IMG/VR virus record: IMGVR_UViG_3300032092_000004
Coordinates: 89,131-153,130 of that record
DNA from: a virus
Length of the DNA stretch: 64,000 nt
Strand: one strand, 5' to 3'
Every line of letters starts with the position of its first letter. The stretch's first letter is position 1. The notes under the pieces were generated by a model. That model was not told the origin of the DNA, ran no database searches, and saw only the letters and a list, made by a program, of their open reading frames with translations. Shown here piece after piece: positions 1 to 8,619 of this stretch. The translations under genes and the position numbers were made by a program.

Positions 1-1
1 T

Positions 2-226
2 AAAATGATGAAACCAATTTTTGAAAGAGTTGCATCGTCAAATGAAACTGAAGTTCAAATGTATACTCTTAATATTGATAATAACAGAGAAGTCGCTTTA
101 AGTCTTGGTATCAGAAGTATCCCAACCGTAAAGATGTTTAATTCAGGTGAAGTAGTTGAAACAAAGGTGGGTATAATGAATGAAGGGCAGATAAAAGAAA
201 TGGTAAGTGAATTAATCAATGGATAA
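2..226 (+). CDS. Thioredoxin, C-terminal part (cut by window start)
   Basis: The reading frame is open to the left edge, so the gene starts outside the window. The visible part has the thioredoxin C-terminal half: KMMKPIFE follows where the active-site CxxC would lie just upstream, then a beta-strand, RSIPTVKMF with the cis-proline typical of thioredoxins, a strand and a final helix. Thioredoxins reduce disulfides, for example in ribonucleotide reductase, in the cytoplasm. The stop overlaps the glutaredoxin start by 8 bases, so the two redox genes are co-translated. The CxxC itself is not seen here. Confidence 0.8.
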   Translation, partial: KMMKPIFERVASSNETEVQMYTLNIDNNREVALSLGIRSIPTVKMFNSGEVVETKVGIMNEGQIKEMVSELING

Positions 227-506
227 AATTGCAGTTGTGTTTACAATGAAGAGTTGTCCTCATTGTCACACATTTAAAAAAATGTTAGAAGAAGCTGACA
301 TTGAATTTATTGATAGAGATATTGATGAATATGAAGAAGAATATGATATGTTTGTTGAAGTCACAGGAAATGACTTTGTACCGGCATTCATGTTAATTGA
401 AAATCCTGAAAGTGAATCACCAACATCAAATCTATACGCTCCTGATCGAGATTTTGAAGATATAGATGAAGGATTGCAAATAATCAAAGAATTTTACGAA
501 AGATAA
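219..506 (+). CDS. Glutaredoxin-like protein
   Basis: 95 residues. It opens with a beta-strand (KIAVVFTMKS) and the redox motif CPHC at residues 13-16, followed by a helix, then FVPAFMLIE in the position of the cis-proline loop, and a long acidic C-terminus. This is the thioredoxin/glutaredoxin fold. It probably supplies electrons to a phage ribonucleotide reductase (inference; no reductase is in the window). It overlaps the thioredoxin gene and is followed at once by a strong terminator. Confidence 0.8.
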   Translation: MDKIAVVFTMKSCPHCHTFKKMLEEADIEFIDRDIDEYEEEYDMFVEVTGNDFVPAFMLIENPESESPTSNLYAPDRDFEDIDEGLQIIKEFYER

Positions 507-510
507 AAAA

Positions 511-531
511 ACCCCTCAATTGAGGGGTTTT
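511..531. terminator. Bidirectional rho-independent terminator
   Basis: Perfect stem with CCCCTCAA and TTGAGGGG flanked by A and T tracts, placed between the convergent glutaredoxin gene and the minus-strand gene ending at 535. It can serve both strands. Confidence 0.85.
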
Positions 532-534
532 CTT

Positions 535-1230
535 TTATATTAATATTATGTCTTTTAGTCTATCTTGAATCAAGTATGGTTTGTCTAATGTCTGATCAGT
601 GACATCTTTTGTAAAGTCGTAGTTAGACATCCTTTCTTTAAACTCAGTAAGATCCATATCAAAACAATCTAAAACAAGACTTTCAATGGTTTTCTTTGGA
701 ACTTGAGAATCACAGATCACTTTAATTCTATAATCCTCATCTTCATTTAGATCACTTGAGTAATGAAAGTATACCTTATCAACACCTAACAAAGAATACA
801 TTTGATTGAATATGTAATGTGAGTAATATAATATTCCTCTACCACATCCTAAACTATGACCATAAGGAAACTCTGATGAAGTGTTTATTTCTGAAATGGG
901 GTCTAATTCGTTAACATACAAAAATTTATTAACTGTGATCCATGCTCTTGGAAAATCTGTGATTTCTTGTTCATACTTAATGATGTCAATAATGTTAAGA
1001 CTTTCTTTATTAAGTGATTTAAATAATTCTTTGTTTGATTCTATGAATTCTATTTTAAGTTCATTAAGATTTAAAACATTACTACTTATGGTTTGACCGT
1101 TTACAACCACAAAGTTTTCACAATCTGTTACTTGAATTATTGTATTTTCTGATTTGTTGAATTTTGACAGGATGTAGTCTGCGAATAGATTCACAAAATA
1201 CCGTTTTGTGTTTTTTTCTAATTTTCTCAT
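535..1230 (-). CDS. Unknown protein, 231 aa
   Basis: Not recognised. A basic N-terminus (MRKLEKNTKRYFVNLFADYI) precedes mixed alpha/beta sequence with a Gly/Cys-rich stretch GHSLGCGRG near residue 124. The ATG is preceded about 40 bases upstream by a TATTTATA motif, which lies over the end of the next minus-strand gene. It shares the minus-strand block with the propeller protein, so it could belong to the virion or tail, but nothing in the sequence proves that. Confidence 0.55.
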   Translation of the reverse strand: MRKLEKNTKRYFVNLFADYILSKFNKSENTIIQVTDCENFVVVNGQTISSNVLNLNELKIEFIESNKELFKSLNKESLNIIDIIKYEQEITDFPRAWITVNKFLYVNELDPISEINTSSEFPYGHSLGCGRGILYYSHYIFNQMYSLLGVDKVYFHYSSDLNEDEDYRIKVICDSQVPKKTIESLVLDCFDMDLTEFKERMSNYDFTKDVTDQTLDKPYLIQDRLKDIILI

Positions 1231-1270
1231 ATTCTTGGTTTTTATAATGAATATGAGAATTAAATGAAAC

Positions 1271-1278
1271 TATAAATA
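1271..1278 (-). promoter_or_regulatory. TATTTATA late-promoter-like motif
   Basis: Read on the minus strand it is ACTATTTATAGT, the same core seen before many putative late genes here. It lies about 40 bases before the start at 1230. Confidence 0.4.
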
Positions 1279-1279
1279 G

Positions 1280-2392
1280 TTAGATATATTCAGGAAACAT
1301 TTCGTTGATGTTTTTCTGTGTTAAAGAGTAATCAGGGTAGTCTGGAATTCTAGCGTCAATACATTCAATTATATCATTATTTATTAAGCCTACCAAGAAT
1401 TCACTATAAGTACCGTAATATTCTAAAAACGAATCACTATAAGTTGAACCCTTGTTATTTTCTAAAAACCCTCTAATTTCTTTTACAAAATATCTAATTT
1501 TAATGTATTGAATGTAACGAGTTTTTCCGTCTTTTCCTGATATCGGAACATCATCAATTTTACCTTCAAACAACTCATCTAAACCACCGTAAATGGCATC
1601 ATAAATTTCTTGTTCGTATGCTGAATTTTCAGAGTTATAATAAAGACTTCTTAATTCTTGACCAATCTCTTCTAAATCATTACTGAACAGCTCATTAGTT
1701 GCGTCGGTATCTTTTAACAAATCGTTTAGATCTTCAGGTCTTATTCTAAAATAACCAGGAGTTCCTTGTTCTTCAGATAAGGACTCAAAAAAGTCAGAAT
1801 CATAGTCATCTAAAGATAATTCAGTATTACCAATTTCTTTGTAAACAACATCTTTTAGTTTGGTTAAGTTTGTGTCGTCTAATTCAGTTACTGTCTCATA
1901 TGGTAAAGCACCACTATCGTAATAACCATAATCCAAACCTTCCTCACTGAATATTTGTTCTGCAATATGTCTTACTCCTTCTCTTCTCCCACTACTCCCA
2001 CAATAAAAGTTTGCCAACTCTTCTCTATTTTTTAGAAATAAATAAAAACCACCATTTCTAATTTCAACATCGGTTAATAAATTATTAATAATAAAAAGAA
2101 TTGTACCTTCATAGTCTTCATCTAATTTACGAAGTAGAAGAACATTTTTTAATTCATCAGGTGCATCATCATAACTAAGATTACCTAAAACACCATTTTC
2201 ATTCAGATATTCTATGATCTCATCATCCCACTGACGGTAACCTACTTGACCTAAATCTAATTCATCTAAAAGACCGTATTTTTTAACAAACTTAAAAAAT
2301 GTAATTAAATCATTAAAATACGGCTCAATGTCGTCATCAAAATCGCCATCATTAAATGAATTAACTAATTGTCTTGCTCTATCTAAACTCAT
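1280..2392 (-). CDS. Unknown acidic protein, 370 aa
   Basis: Not recognised. Very acidic throughout (many Asp/Glu runs such as DGDFDDDIEPYF), no signal peptide and no membrane segment. Predicted mostly helical with several Asn/Gly turns. It lies 2 bases from its upstream neighbour on the minus strand, so it is in one transcript with the 84-residue protein and probably with the propeller protein. A structural or virion-associated role is only an inference from context. Confidence 0.55.
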   Translation of the reverse strand: MSLDRARQLVNSFNDGDFDDDIEPYFNDLITFFKFVKKYGLLDELDLGQVGYRQWDDEIIEYLNENGVLGNLSYDDAPDELKNVLLLRKLDEDYEGTILFIINNLLTDVEIRNGGFYLFLKNREELANFYCGSSGRREGVRHIAEQIFSEEGLDYGYYDSGALPYETVTELDDTNLTKLKDVVYKEIGNTELSLDDYDSDFFESLSEEQGTPGYFRIRPEDLNDLLKDTDATNELFSNDLEEIGQELRSLYYNSENSAYEQEIYDAIYGGLDELFEGKIDDVPISGKDGKTRYIQYIKIRYFVKEIRGFLENNKGSTYSDSFLEYYGTYSEFLVGLINNDIIECIDARIPDYPDYSLTQKNINEMFPEYI

Positions 2393-2394
2393 TT

Positions 2395-2649
2395 TTAGTT
2401 GTTTTGATTCTCAGGTTCTTGATATAATACGTTAGTTTCATTTAAATTAATAGTGATATTATCAACAGTTAATAAATCACCGTTAACTTGAAAATCAGTT
2501 CTATATTGTAATACTGATCCTGAAGGAATGTTTGATGTGTCAACATCCAACCCCATAACTTCTTCACCAATAAAGATGTTAAAGATTAAATCTTGGATTA
2601 CCTCAACTGCGGTAATTGTTCTTCCGTTTAAATATTCATTAATTGTCAT
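2395..2649 (-). CDS. Unknown small protein, 84 aa
   Basis: Not recognised. Short beta-rich sequence (SVLQYRTDFQVNGDLLTVDNITINL) with acidic ends. It sits between the propeller protein and the 370-residue protein on the minus strand, and could be a fibre-associated or tail-accessory subunit by position only. Start is the ATG preceded by an A-rich stretch on the minus strand. Confidence 0.5.
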   Translation of the reverse strand: MTINEYLNGRTITAVEVIQDLIFNIFIGEEVMGLDVDTSNIPSGSVLQYRTDFQVNGDLLTVDNITINLNETNVLYQEPENQNN

Positions 2650-2678
2650 AATTTTGTTTTTTTATTTTTATTTAGTTA

Positions 2679-5234
2679 CTAACTATTTAACCCATTTCCA
2701 CCCAAAAGTACAGCGTTCATTTGAGTTACAGAACCACCATTAAGACCTATCCAAACCGGATGTGGAACACTCACCAATGAAGCACTTCCATCACAAATAA
2801 GACAGTCAATATATTCGGTGTTTGCACTGATAGGTATAACATAACCATTACATATTTCACATTCTGAGAAGAGTTCTAATGCGGTATATTCTGATTCAAG
2901 AGGAACACTCAAAAGACCGGTAAATTTATATGCGTTTAAATTGGCGATTTCAGTAAAATTACCACCAACCAATATATTACCATTTGATTGTAATTTTATT
3001 GAATAAATTTCTGAGCCTTGGTTAAATCCACTACCAACGTTAAAATTTGTATCTATAGATCCATCTGAGTTTAATCTTACTATTTCACCTTCAGATAAAC
3101 CATTGTATGAATTAAAAGGACCACCAGCTAAGATTTTTCCATCTGATTGTAATGCTGATGCATAAACATTACCAGCAAATCCACTACCAATAGAAAAACT
3201 AGAATCTATTGATCCATCAGAGTTTAATCTAATAATTCTATTTCTGGATGACCCACTATAAGTTGTGAAAGTACCCACAACTAATATTTTTCCATCCGAC
3301 TGAACTTCAATATCCCAAACAATACTGTTAAATCCGGTACCAACAACAAAACTAGAATCTATTGACCCGCCTGTGTTTAATCTAATAATCCTATTAATAG
3401 ATACACCACTATATGATGTAAAATTACCACCAACTAATATCTTCCCGTCTGATTGTATGTTAATTTTAAATACCGAATTGGCCGTAAATCCAGTACCAAT
3501 AACAAAACTAGAATCTATTGATCCATCGGTATTTAATCTAACTATACAATTTCTACTTACACCACTATAAGAAGAAAAATAACCCCCAACTAATATTTTC
3601 CCATCTGTTTGTATTTCAATACTATTTACATTACTAGTAAATCCTGTACCAATAGAAAAACTATTATCGATAGATCCATCGGTATTTAATCTAACGATTC
3701 TATTTTTAGTCACACTACTATATGATGTAAATAGACCACCAACTAATAACTTTCCGTCTGATTGTGGTGTAATTACGGTAACTCGGTTATTAAATCCGGT
3801 ACCAATAACAAAACTAGTGTCTACTGTATAGTCGGTGTTTAATCTAATAATCCTATTTATGGATACCCCACTATATGATGTAAAATCACCACCAACTAAT
3901 ATTTTTCCATCTGTTTGTGTTTGAATAGCCCATACGGAACCATTAAATCCAGTTCCAATATCAAAAAGAGGGTTTATATTGTTGAACGATTCATTCAATG
4001 CCTCGTAACATCTAAAATCTGTCGTGTATAATATTGGGTTATTATCTAAAGAATCTAATTGACAAATACGATTGCAAAAATATCCATTAAATTTTGTGAA
4101 GGAACTACCACCAACAATTATTTTTCCGTTTGAATTTGTCACAAACGAAATAACACTACCGTCAAACCCGAAGCCAGTTACAAAACTAGAATCTATTGAT
4201 CCATCAGAGTTTAATTTAATAATTCTATTTTTAGATACCCCACTATACGTTGTGAAATCACCACCAACTAATATTTTTCCATCCGACTGAACTTCAATAT
4301 CCCTAACATTATTGTCAAATCCAGTTCCAATAACAAAACTTCCATCTTTGCCACCATTAGAGTTTAATCTAACAATATAATTATCAATTGATCCACCAAA
4401 TGTTATAAAATTACCACCAATTAATACCTTCCCGTCTGATTGTAATGCAATTGAAAAGACGGTAGCTTCATCTATACCGGTACCACTATTCCATGATACG
4501 TCTCTTGTTCCATCTGAATTTAATCTTACTATACCAGAACCAATATAAGCTCCATTATATTGAGTAAATCCACCACCAACAATTATTTTTCCGTCTGGTT
4601 GGTATTGAATTGCGAAAACAGATCCATCACCCCCTTCACCATAAGTATTATAAAATCCTGAACCGGTATTAAATGTATTATCTATCGATCCATTAGTATT
4701 TAATCTTATTAAACTCGCACCTACTGATACCCCACTATAAGAAGTAAAATAACCACCAACCAATATCTTTCCGTCCGATTGTAACTCAAGATCATAAGGG
4801 GGTAAATTCAAACCGGACCCAATACTAAAACTGTTGTCAATAGACCCGTCTGTGTTTAATCTAATGATATAATTTCTGGCAACACCACTATACGATGTAA
4901 AACCACCAACAACTAATATTTTCCCATCTGTTTGTACTTCAATATCACTTACATACGATGTAAAACCACTTCCATTAACAAAACTATCATCAACAGAACC
5001 ATCAGTATTTAATCTAACAATATAATTTTTGGCAACACCACTATAAGAAGTAAAATAACCCCCAACTAATATCTTCCCGTCTGATTGTAACTTTACACTA
5101 TTAATTTGATTGTTAACCCCAGACCCAATATCAAAACCAACATTTGGAATACCTGGTAATGGAATCGATAAATCCCCTCCATCAATATATTTGTTTTCGC
5201 CTGTTAGGCAAGATTCGCAGTAGTATGTACTCAT
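2679..5234 (-). CDS. Delta-60 repeat beta-propeller protein, probable tail fibre/adhesin
   Basis: 851 residues. Fourteen repeats of about 50 residues carry the pattern (S/T)DGKILVGG-F-x-YSG...IIRLN(S/T)DGSID, which is the delta-60 (DUF5122-type) beta-propeller repeat. Seven come before an insert (about residues 400-430, with Cys residues) and seven after, suggesting two seven-bladed propellers. The N-terminus (CESC) and C-terminus (CEIC, CLIC) carry Cys pairs that may bind metal. No signal peptide. In a phage such a long repeat protein most likely forms a fibre or receptor-binding protein (inference). A TATTTATA motif lies 13 bases before the start, with an AAAAGG stretch that could act as a ribosome site. 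Confidence 0.75.
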   Translation of the reverse strand: MSTYYCESCLTGENKYIDGGDLSIPLPGIPNVGFDIGSGVNNQINSVKLQSDGKILVGGYFTSYSGVAKNYIVRLNTDGSVDDSFVNGSGFTSYVSDIEVQTDGKILVVGGFTSYSGVARNYIIRLNTDGSIDNSFSIGSGLNLPPYDLELQSDGKILVGGYFTSYSGVSVGASLIRLNTNGSIDNTFNTGSGFYNTYGEGGDGSVFAIQYQPDGKIIVGGGFTQYNGAYIGSGIVRLNSDGTRDVSWNSGTGIDEATVFSIALQSDGKVLIGGNFITFGGSIDNYIVRLNSNGGKDGSFVIGTGFDNNVRDIEVQSDGKILVGGDFTTYSGVSKNRIIKLNSDGSIDSSFVTGFGFDGSVISFVTNSNGKIIVGGSSFTKFNGYFCNRICQLDSLDNNPILYTTDFRCYEALNESFNNINPLFDIGTGFNGSVWAIQTQTDGKILVGGDFTSYSGVSINRIIRLNTDYTVDTSFVIGTGFNNRVTVITPQSDGKLLVGGLFTSYSSVTKNRIVRLNTDGSIDNSFSIGTGFTSNVNSIEIQTDGKILVGGYFSSYSGVSRNCIVRLNTDGSIDSSFVIGTGFTANSVFKINIQSDGKILVGGNFTSYSGVSINRIIRLNTGGSIDSSFVVGTGFNSIVWDIEVQSDGKILVVGTFTTYSGSSRNRIIRLNSDGSIDSSFSIGSGFAGNVYASALQSDGKILAGGPFNSYNGLSEGEIVRLNSDGSIDTNFNVGSGFNQGSEIYSIKLQSNGNILVGGNFTEIANLNAYKFTGLLSVPLESEYTALELFSECEICNGYVIPISANTEYIDCLICDGSASLVSVPHPVWIGLNGGSVTQMNAVLLGGNGLNS
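2930..5130 (-). repeat. Tandem ~150-base coding repeats (14 copies)
   Basis: Near-identical DNA segments encode the propeller blades, for example repeated AATATTTTTCCATCTG-like words on the plus strand. Identity between copies is high enough to allow slippage or recombination that would change blade number. Confidence 0.75.
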
Positions 5235-5247
5235 TTTCCTTTTAATT

Positions 5248-5255
5248 TATAAATA
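5248..5255 (-). promoter_or_regulatory. TATTTATA late-promoter-like motif
   Basis: On the minus strand GATATTTATAAA, 13 bases before the propeller-protein start. It lies downstream of the terminator that ends the preceding 49-residue gene, consistent with a new transcript starting here. Confidence 0.5.
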
Positions 5256-5269
5256 TCAAGAAATAAAAA

Positions 5270-5294
5270 AAGGTGTCCCAAAATGAAACACCTT
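5270..5294 (-). terminator. Rho-independent terminator of the 49-aa gene
   Basis: Stem AAGGTGT/ACACCTT followed on the minus strand by a run of T. It separates the small Cys/Gln-rich gene from the propeller protein. Confidence 0.75.
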
Positions 5295-5316
5295 ATTATT
5301 CGATGATACGCAAATA

Positions 5317-5466
5317 TTATCTTCTGTAATATTTGTTAATGATTTTTTTTACCGACTCTTGAACGTTAGTATTATTTTGAGTGGTATTAGCACCTTGTTG
5401 TGTTTGAGTTTGTGTTTGTGTTTGAGGTTGTTGTGCCTGTTGCTTGTTTTTACATCCGCAGCCCAT
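5317..5466 (-). CDS. Small Cys- and Gln-rich protein, 49 aa
   Basis: Too short to be found by usual length cut-offs, but it is bracketed by its own upstream TATTTATA motif and its own terminator. The protein starts MGCGCKNKQQAQQ, then has a (TQ)n tract, then NVQESVKKIINKYYRR, a short basic helix. The CGC pair may bind a metal or anchor the protein. The function is unknown. The dedicated transcription unit argues that it is real. Confidence 0.6.
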   Translation of the reverse strand: MGCGCKNKQQAQQPQTQTQTQTQQGANTTQNNTNVQESVKKIINKYYRR

Positions 5467-5495
5467 AACTAAATGTTTTTATTGGTTTATTTATC

Positions 5496-5503
5496 TATAA
5501 ATA
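5496..5503 (-). promoter_or_regulatory. TATTTATA late-promoter-like motif
   Basis: Minus-strand ACTATTTATAG, 29 bases before the start of the 49-residue gene; the same extended core occurs at 1271 and 33465. Confidence 0.45.
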
Positions 5504-5560
5504 GTATCTAAAACAAGTTTAATTCAGAATAAATAAAAATCAATTATTTTTATTTTGTTA

Positions 5561-5568
5561 TATTTATA
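5561..5568 (+). promoter_or_regulatory. TATTTATA motif 4 bases before a start codon
   Basis: TATTTATA, then AAGT, then ATG. If it is a -10 element the transcript would begin at or inside the start codon, giving a leaderless mRNA. Confidence 0.5.
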
Positions 5569-5572
5569 AAGT

Positions 5573-6778
5573 ATGAGAGACTTCATTAAAAATTTCTTAT
5601 TAGAACAAGATGAGAATCTTGTCACACTAACTCCTGATCAATATACAGAAACATTAGAGGATGTTGGAGGTATTGCAGCAAGAGTTGCAAATCTCAAACC
5701 TTATCGTGGTAAGGGTATTGTTATTAATGGTGGTTTAGATCTTAGAAAATTTAAAAACATTGGTCCTTTAACTGGCGTTGTTAGAGTTATGGGACGATTA
5801 GACATATCTAATACGAATATTTCAAATCTTGATGGAACTAAGGTAGATGGGTATGTTAGTAGTTGGGGTTCAACAATGCATACAAATAAATTAAAACAAG
5901 AAAGAAATAAAAAACTTTCAGAATTAGCCGATTATAGAGAAGATGATGAATGGAATATTGAAAATAATGATGATGAATCTGAAAGAACTGAAGCGTTATA
6001 TGAATTCTTAGTTGAAGAAGGTATTCCTACCTTATATGAAGACGACAATGGTGATGAAATAGAAGAAGATAAATATTTTATTTATCCAAATGGTACTGGA
6101 AATCACGGTATTGGAAAACAATACGAATGGTTAGGTGGTGGAACTTTACAACCTGACACATATGATGTTTATACTCAAGACGAGTTAGATGTTGCGGCTA
6201 AAAGATATGTTGAAAGATCGGTTGATGACATGGGTTATGATGCATTCTCAAGTTGGGTTTGGGATCAAGCGATTAATAAAGGAGAGTGGCAAAGTTGGTT
6301 AGATGATTTTTTTGAAGATATAGTTAGAGTTGATCCTGAACATTATGATATAGGACTTGAATTATCTAAAAATCAACAACATCAAGTTAATCAATTAACA
6401 AAAACTATAGAAAATCTAAATAATAGATTAGAAAAAGAGGAATTGTCTGACGAAGAATTCGAAAACATCGAAAGAAAAATTGAAGGTTTAGAAGAGACAA
6501 TAGAAGACATCAAAGAAGATCCACAAGGTGGTTATGATGAAAGTTCTATACAGAATGAAATCAATGATAGAGTTAATGAATATGTTGATGATATTGATGA
6601 GTTTATCAAACATTACGGTTATGAAAGTAGTTTTATAATGGATTTTGTTGATTTAAATGAAGTAACTGACATTGTAGTTAATAGTGATGGGTATGGTAAT
6701 TTATTAAACTCACATGATGGAGAAATGTTTGAAACAAAGGTAAATGACGATTGGTATTTTGTAATGAGAGCTGGTTAG
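5573..6778 (+). CDS. Putative capsid-targeted protein with coiled coil, 401 aa
   Basis: N-terminus MRDFIKNFLLE/QDE is amphipathic and ends in L-L-E, matching the (I/L)xE prohead-protease consensus known from T4. The body has a short leucine-rich-repeat-like stretch (LDISNTNISNLDG, about residues 83-95), an acidic middle, and a coiled coil at about residues 260-320. No enzyme motif seen. By analogy with T4 internal proteins it may be packed in the head and injected (inference). The stop is TAG. Its start is preceded at 4 bases by TATTTATA, as in other genes of this class. Confidence 0.6.
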   Translation: MRDFIKNFLLEQDENLVTLTPDQYTETLEDVGGIAARVANLKPYRGKGIVINGGLDLRKFKNIGPLTGVVRVMGRLDISNTNISNLDGTKVDGYVSSWGSTMHTNKLKQERNKKLSELADYREDDEWNIENNDDESERTEALYEFLVEEGIPTLYEDDNGDEIEEDKYFIYPNGTGNHGIGKQYEWLGGGTLQPDTYDVYTQDELDVAAKRYVERSVDDMGYDAFSSWVWDQAINKGEWQSWLDDFFEDIVRVDPEHYDIGLELSKNQQHQVNQLTKTIENLNNRLEKEELSDEEFENIERKIEGLEETIEDIKEDPQGGYDESSIQNEINDRVNEYVDDIDEFIKHYGYESSFIMDFVDLNEVTDIVVNSDGYGNLLNSHDGEMFETKVNDDWYFVMRAG

Positions 6779-6818
6779 GTCTTTATTTGTTGAACAATAT
6801 ATCATATTTTTATTATGA

Positions 6819-7586
6819 ATGGCACGAAGAAAAAAAATAGAATTTTTGATGAACACCGATTGGATGTTTGAAAAACCTATTGATAGAGAATACAAAGAAT
6901 ACAAACTACTTTCTTATTTTCAAAAAATGGGAGATAAACTCGATAAGTTAGAGTTATACCCTGGTTTTATTGAATTATCATTACACTTAATGAATATCCA
7001 AGCTCTTATGAGGGATAAGAAAATTGTCTACACGGATAAAAAATTAAATACCGTAGACGATGAAATTATGGTGAAGGATCTGAAAGTAAAAGACGCTCCG
7101 ACCATGTCTATTGAAGAAAATGAAGAGTTTAGAAAAATTTTATCTTATTCAGCACCAAGAATCATGGAATACTTTAATGTAGCCAAGTCTGTTTGGACGA
7201 TAGTATTTGATTCTTTGGATATGAAAATCAAAAGAAACAAAAAAAATATCTTACACCCAAAAGGGTATTTCTTTTATACTGAAACAGAAAGTAAAAAAAC
7301 TTATGTGTGGGAGTACATTATAAAGAAAGAAACAAAAAGTAACCCACAAAGAATGGCGAATATAAATTTAATTTATTTCGATGAGATCGGAGAGTTGACC
7401 ATCCCAAATATAATATCTACATTTTCAACATACGAACCAAAAGACAAGAGAATGGGGCCAGTATTTCAAATGTCATCAAACGGAATTTTTCCTGTTAATG
7501 AAACATTATTACCCCTCTTCAAAAGAAGAATTGCGGGACTCATATCACAAACAAAAAACCAAGAAGAAAAACAAGAAACAGAATAA
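6819..7586 (+). CDS. Unknown protein, 255 aa
   Basis: Not recognised. Basic N-terminus (MARRKKIEFLMNTDWMFEKP), mixed alpha/beta, no signal peptide, Lys/Glu-rich tail. It is followed after 3 bases by a 60-residue gene and appears to lead a plus-strand run of small genes including DUF3310. The ATG used overlaps an out-of-frame ATG 4 bases upstream. No motif suggests a function. Confidence 0.55.
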   Translation: MARRKKIEFLMNTDWMFEKPIDREYKEYKLLSYFQKMGDKLDKLELYPGFIELSLHLMNIQALMRDKKIVYTDKKLNTVDDEIMVKDLKVKDAPTMSIEENEEFRKILSYSAPRIMEYFNVAKSVWTIVFDSLDMKIKRNKKNILHPKGYFFYTETESKKTYVWEYIIKKETKSNPQRMANINLIYFDEIGELTIPNIISTFSTYEPKDKRMGPVFQMSSNGIFPVNETLLPLFKRRIAGLISQTKNQEEKQETE

Positions 7587-7589
7587 GTT

Positions 7590-7772
7590 ATGGGATTTAA
7601 TAAGAGAATTTTAAAGAAAGAAAACATTTTAAAAAACCTCCCAAACCTTATGACCTATTTGGACGCCGATGCGATAATTTGTACCGACGATTTCTCACGC
7701 AAAGTTTATAGGATGTATAGTGAAGGTTTTACCGAAGAAGAAATAATAAATATAATAAATAAAATGAAATGA
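7590..7772 (+). CDS. Unknown small protein, 60 aa
   Basis: Not recognised. Basic N-terminal half (MGFNKRILKKENILKN) and a C-terminus with GFTEEEIINIINKMK that looks like a helix-turn-helix-sized segment. Starts 3 bases after the previous stop and overlaps the DUF3310 start by 4 bases (ATGA), so it is part of this operon. Confidence 0.5.
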   Translation: MGFNKRILKKENILKNLPNLMTYLDADAIICTDDFSRKVYRMYSEGFTEEEIINIINKMK

Positions 7773-8152
7773 AAGACATGATGACTTCTTTTGTGGATAT
7801 GGATGGTTTAAGTGGAAAATACGGAACAATCTCTAATGATGAATTATTAAAAGAATATAGTGAGGAGGAAAATATGATGGATAATTTAAAAGTATGTTTA
7901 TGTAATGGTACAGGACCTTGTCAGTGTACCTCACCAAAAGTAGAACAAGTAAATCATCCACAGCATTACGGAGGTAAAAATAATCCTTACGAAGCAATTA
8001 AAGTTATTGACGCTTGGGATTTAGGATTTAGTTTAGGAAATACAGTAAAATATATAAGCCGTGCAGGAAAAAAAGGAAAAGATAAAGAACTTGAGGACCT
8101 CAGAAAAGCACTCTGGTACCTCCAACACCACATCGAAACACTCGAAAAGTAA
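7769..8152 (+). CDS. DUF3310 family protein
   Basis: 127 residues. The C-terminal half carries the DUF3310 signature common in phages: VNHPQHYGG, then YEAIKVIDAW, then SLGNTVKYISRAGKKG and EDLRKALWYLQHHIE. The N-terminal extension of about 60 residues is acidic and has a Cys cluster (CLCNGTGPCQC), which is unusual and may bind metal. DUF3310 proteins are often found with nucleotide metabolism genes, but the biochemical role is not settled. Overlaps its upstream neighbour (ATGA). Confidence 0.8.
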   Translation: MKDMMTSFVDMDGLSGKYGTISNDELLKEYSEEENMMDNLKVCLCNGTGPCQCTSPKVEQVNHPQHYGGKNNPYEAIKVIDAWDLGFSLGNTVKYISRAGKKGKDKELEDLRKALWYLQHHIETLEK

Positions 8153-8456
8153 CACAGGTTTTGATAAAGAGATCAGTGTTTGGGATGCTCTTACAACCCC
8201 AAATGAATTATTGAGAGAAACCCTAATTAACTTTATGTGGGGGTTTTTAGGTAACTCTATTGTTGTGTTTGCATCAAAAGAACTGGACTTTTTGGTCCTT
8301 ATAAATTATATTACTTATTACATACTGATTTCTTACATTGTGAATAGAAAAAAATATGAAACTATGTTAGGTAAGTTCATTATTCTTCCTGGATCTGCAG
8401 CAGCAGGGGCATTCACAGGATATAAATTGGCTCAGATGATCTCAAATTTTATTTAA
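8061..8456 (+). CDS. Small membrane protein, start uncertain
   Basis: Two to three hydrophobic segments: LINFMWGFLGNSIVVFA, FLVLINYITYYILISYIV, and IILPGSAAAGAFTGYKLA. The first about 30 residues, if the ATG at 8061 is used, overlap the DUF3310 gene out of frame and are Lys/Ser-rich; an in-frame TTG at 8091 or a later ATG near 8235 are alternatives. A small inner-membrane protein next to another one-TM protein at 8459. No family recognised; the membrane topology is the only clue. Confidence 0.5.
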   Translation: MQEKKEKIKNLRTSEKHSGTSNTTSKHSKSNTGFDKEISVWDALTTPNELLRETLINFMWGFLGNSIVVFASKELDFLVLINYITYYILISYIVNRKKYETMLGKFIILPGSAAAGAFTGYKLAQMISNFI

Positions 8457-8458
8457 AA

Positions 8459-8608
8459 ATGGAAAAAGATTGGAACCCAAATGACTTTCAAGGAAGATCA
8501 AAAGATCAAATGGAAAGAAACTATAGAATTTTTGCAATTCTAATTACATTATCGTGGTTAGTTGGGACTGGACTTGTTTCATTCAAATTAATTAGTTACA
8601 TTTTTTAA
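8459..8608 (+). CDS. Single-pass membrane protein, 49 aa
   Basis: Begins MEKDWNPNDFQGRSKDQ and has one hydrophobic helix (IFAILITLSWLVGTGLVSF) near the C-terminus. It starts 2 bases after the preceding membrane protein stops and ends 11 bases before the next gene. Codon use matches neighbours. Role unknown; perhaps paired with the gene before it. Confidence 0.55.
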   Translation: MEKDWNPNDFQGRSKDQMERNYRIFAILITLSWLVGTGLVSFKLISYIF

Positions 8609-8619
8609 TCTATAATAAT

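Noticed and set aside
535-1230. S-adenosylmethionine synthetase-like reading of the 231-residue protein
   Set aside because: The GHSLGCGRG segment only loosely recalls that family; ATP- and Met-binding motifs are absent.
5561-5568. TATTTATA as a ribosome-binding site
   Set aside because: It has no complementarity to the usual anti-Shine-Dalgarno sequence and is found up to 40 bases away in other genes, so a promoter role fits better, though not proven.
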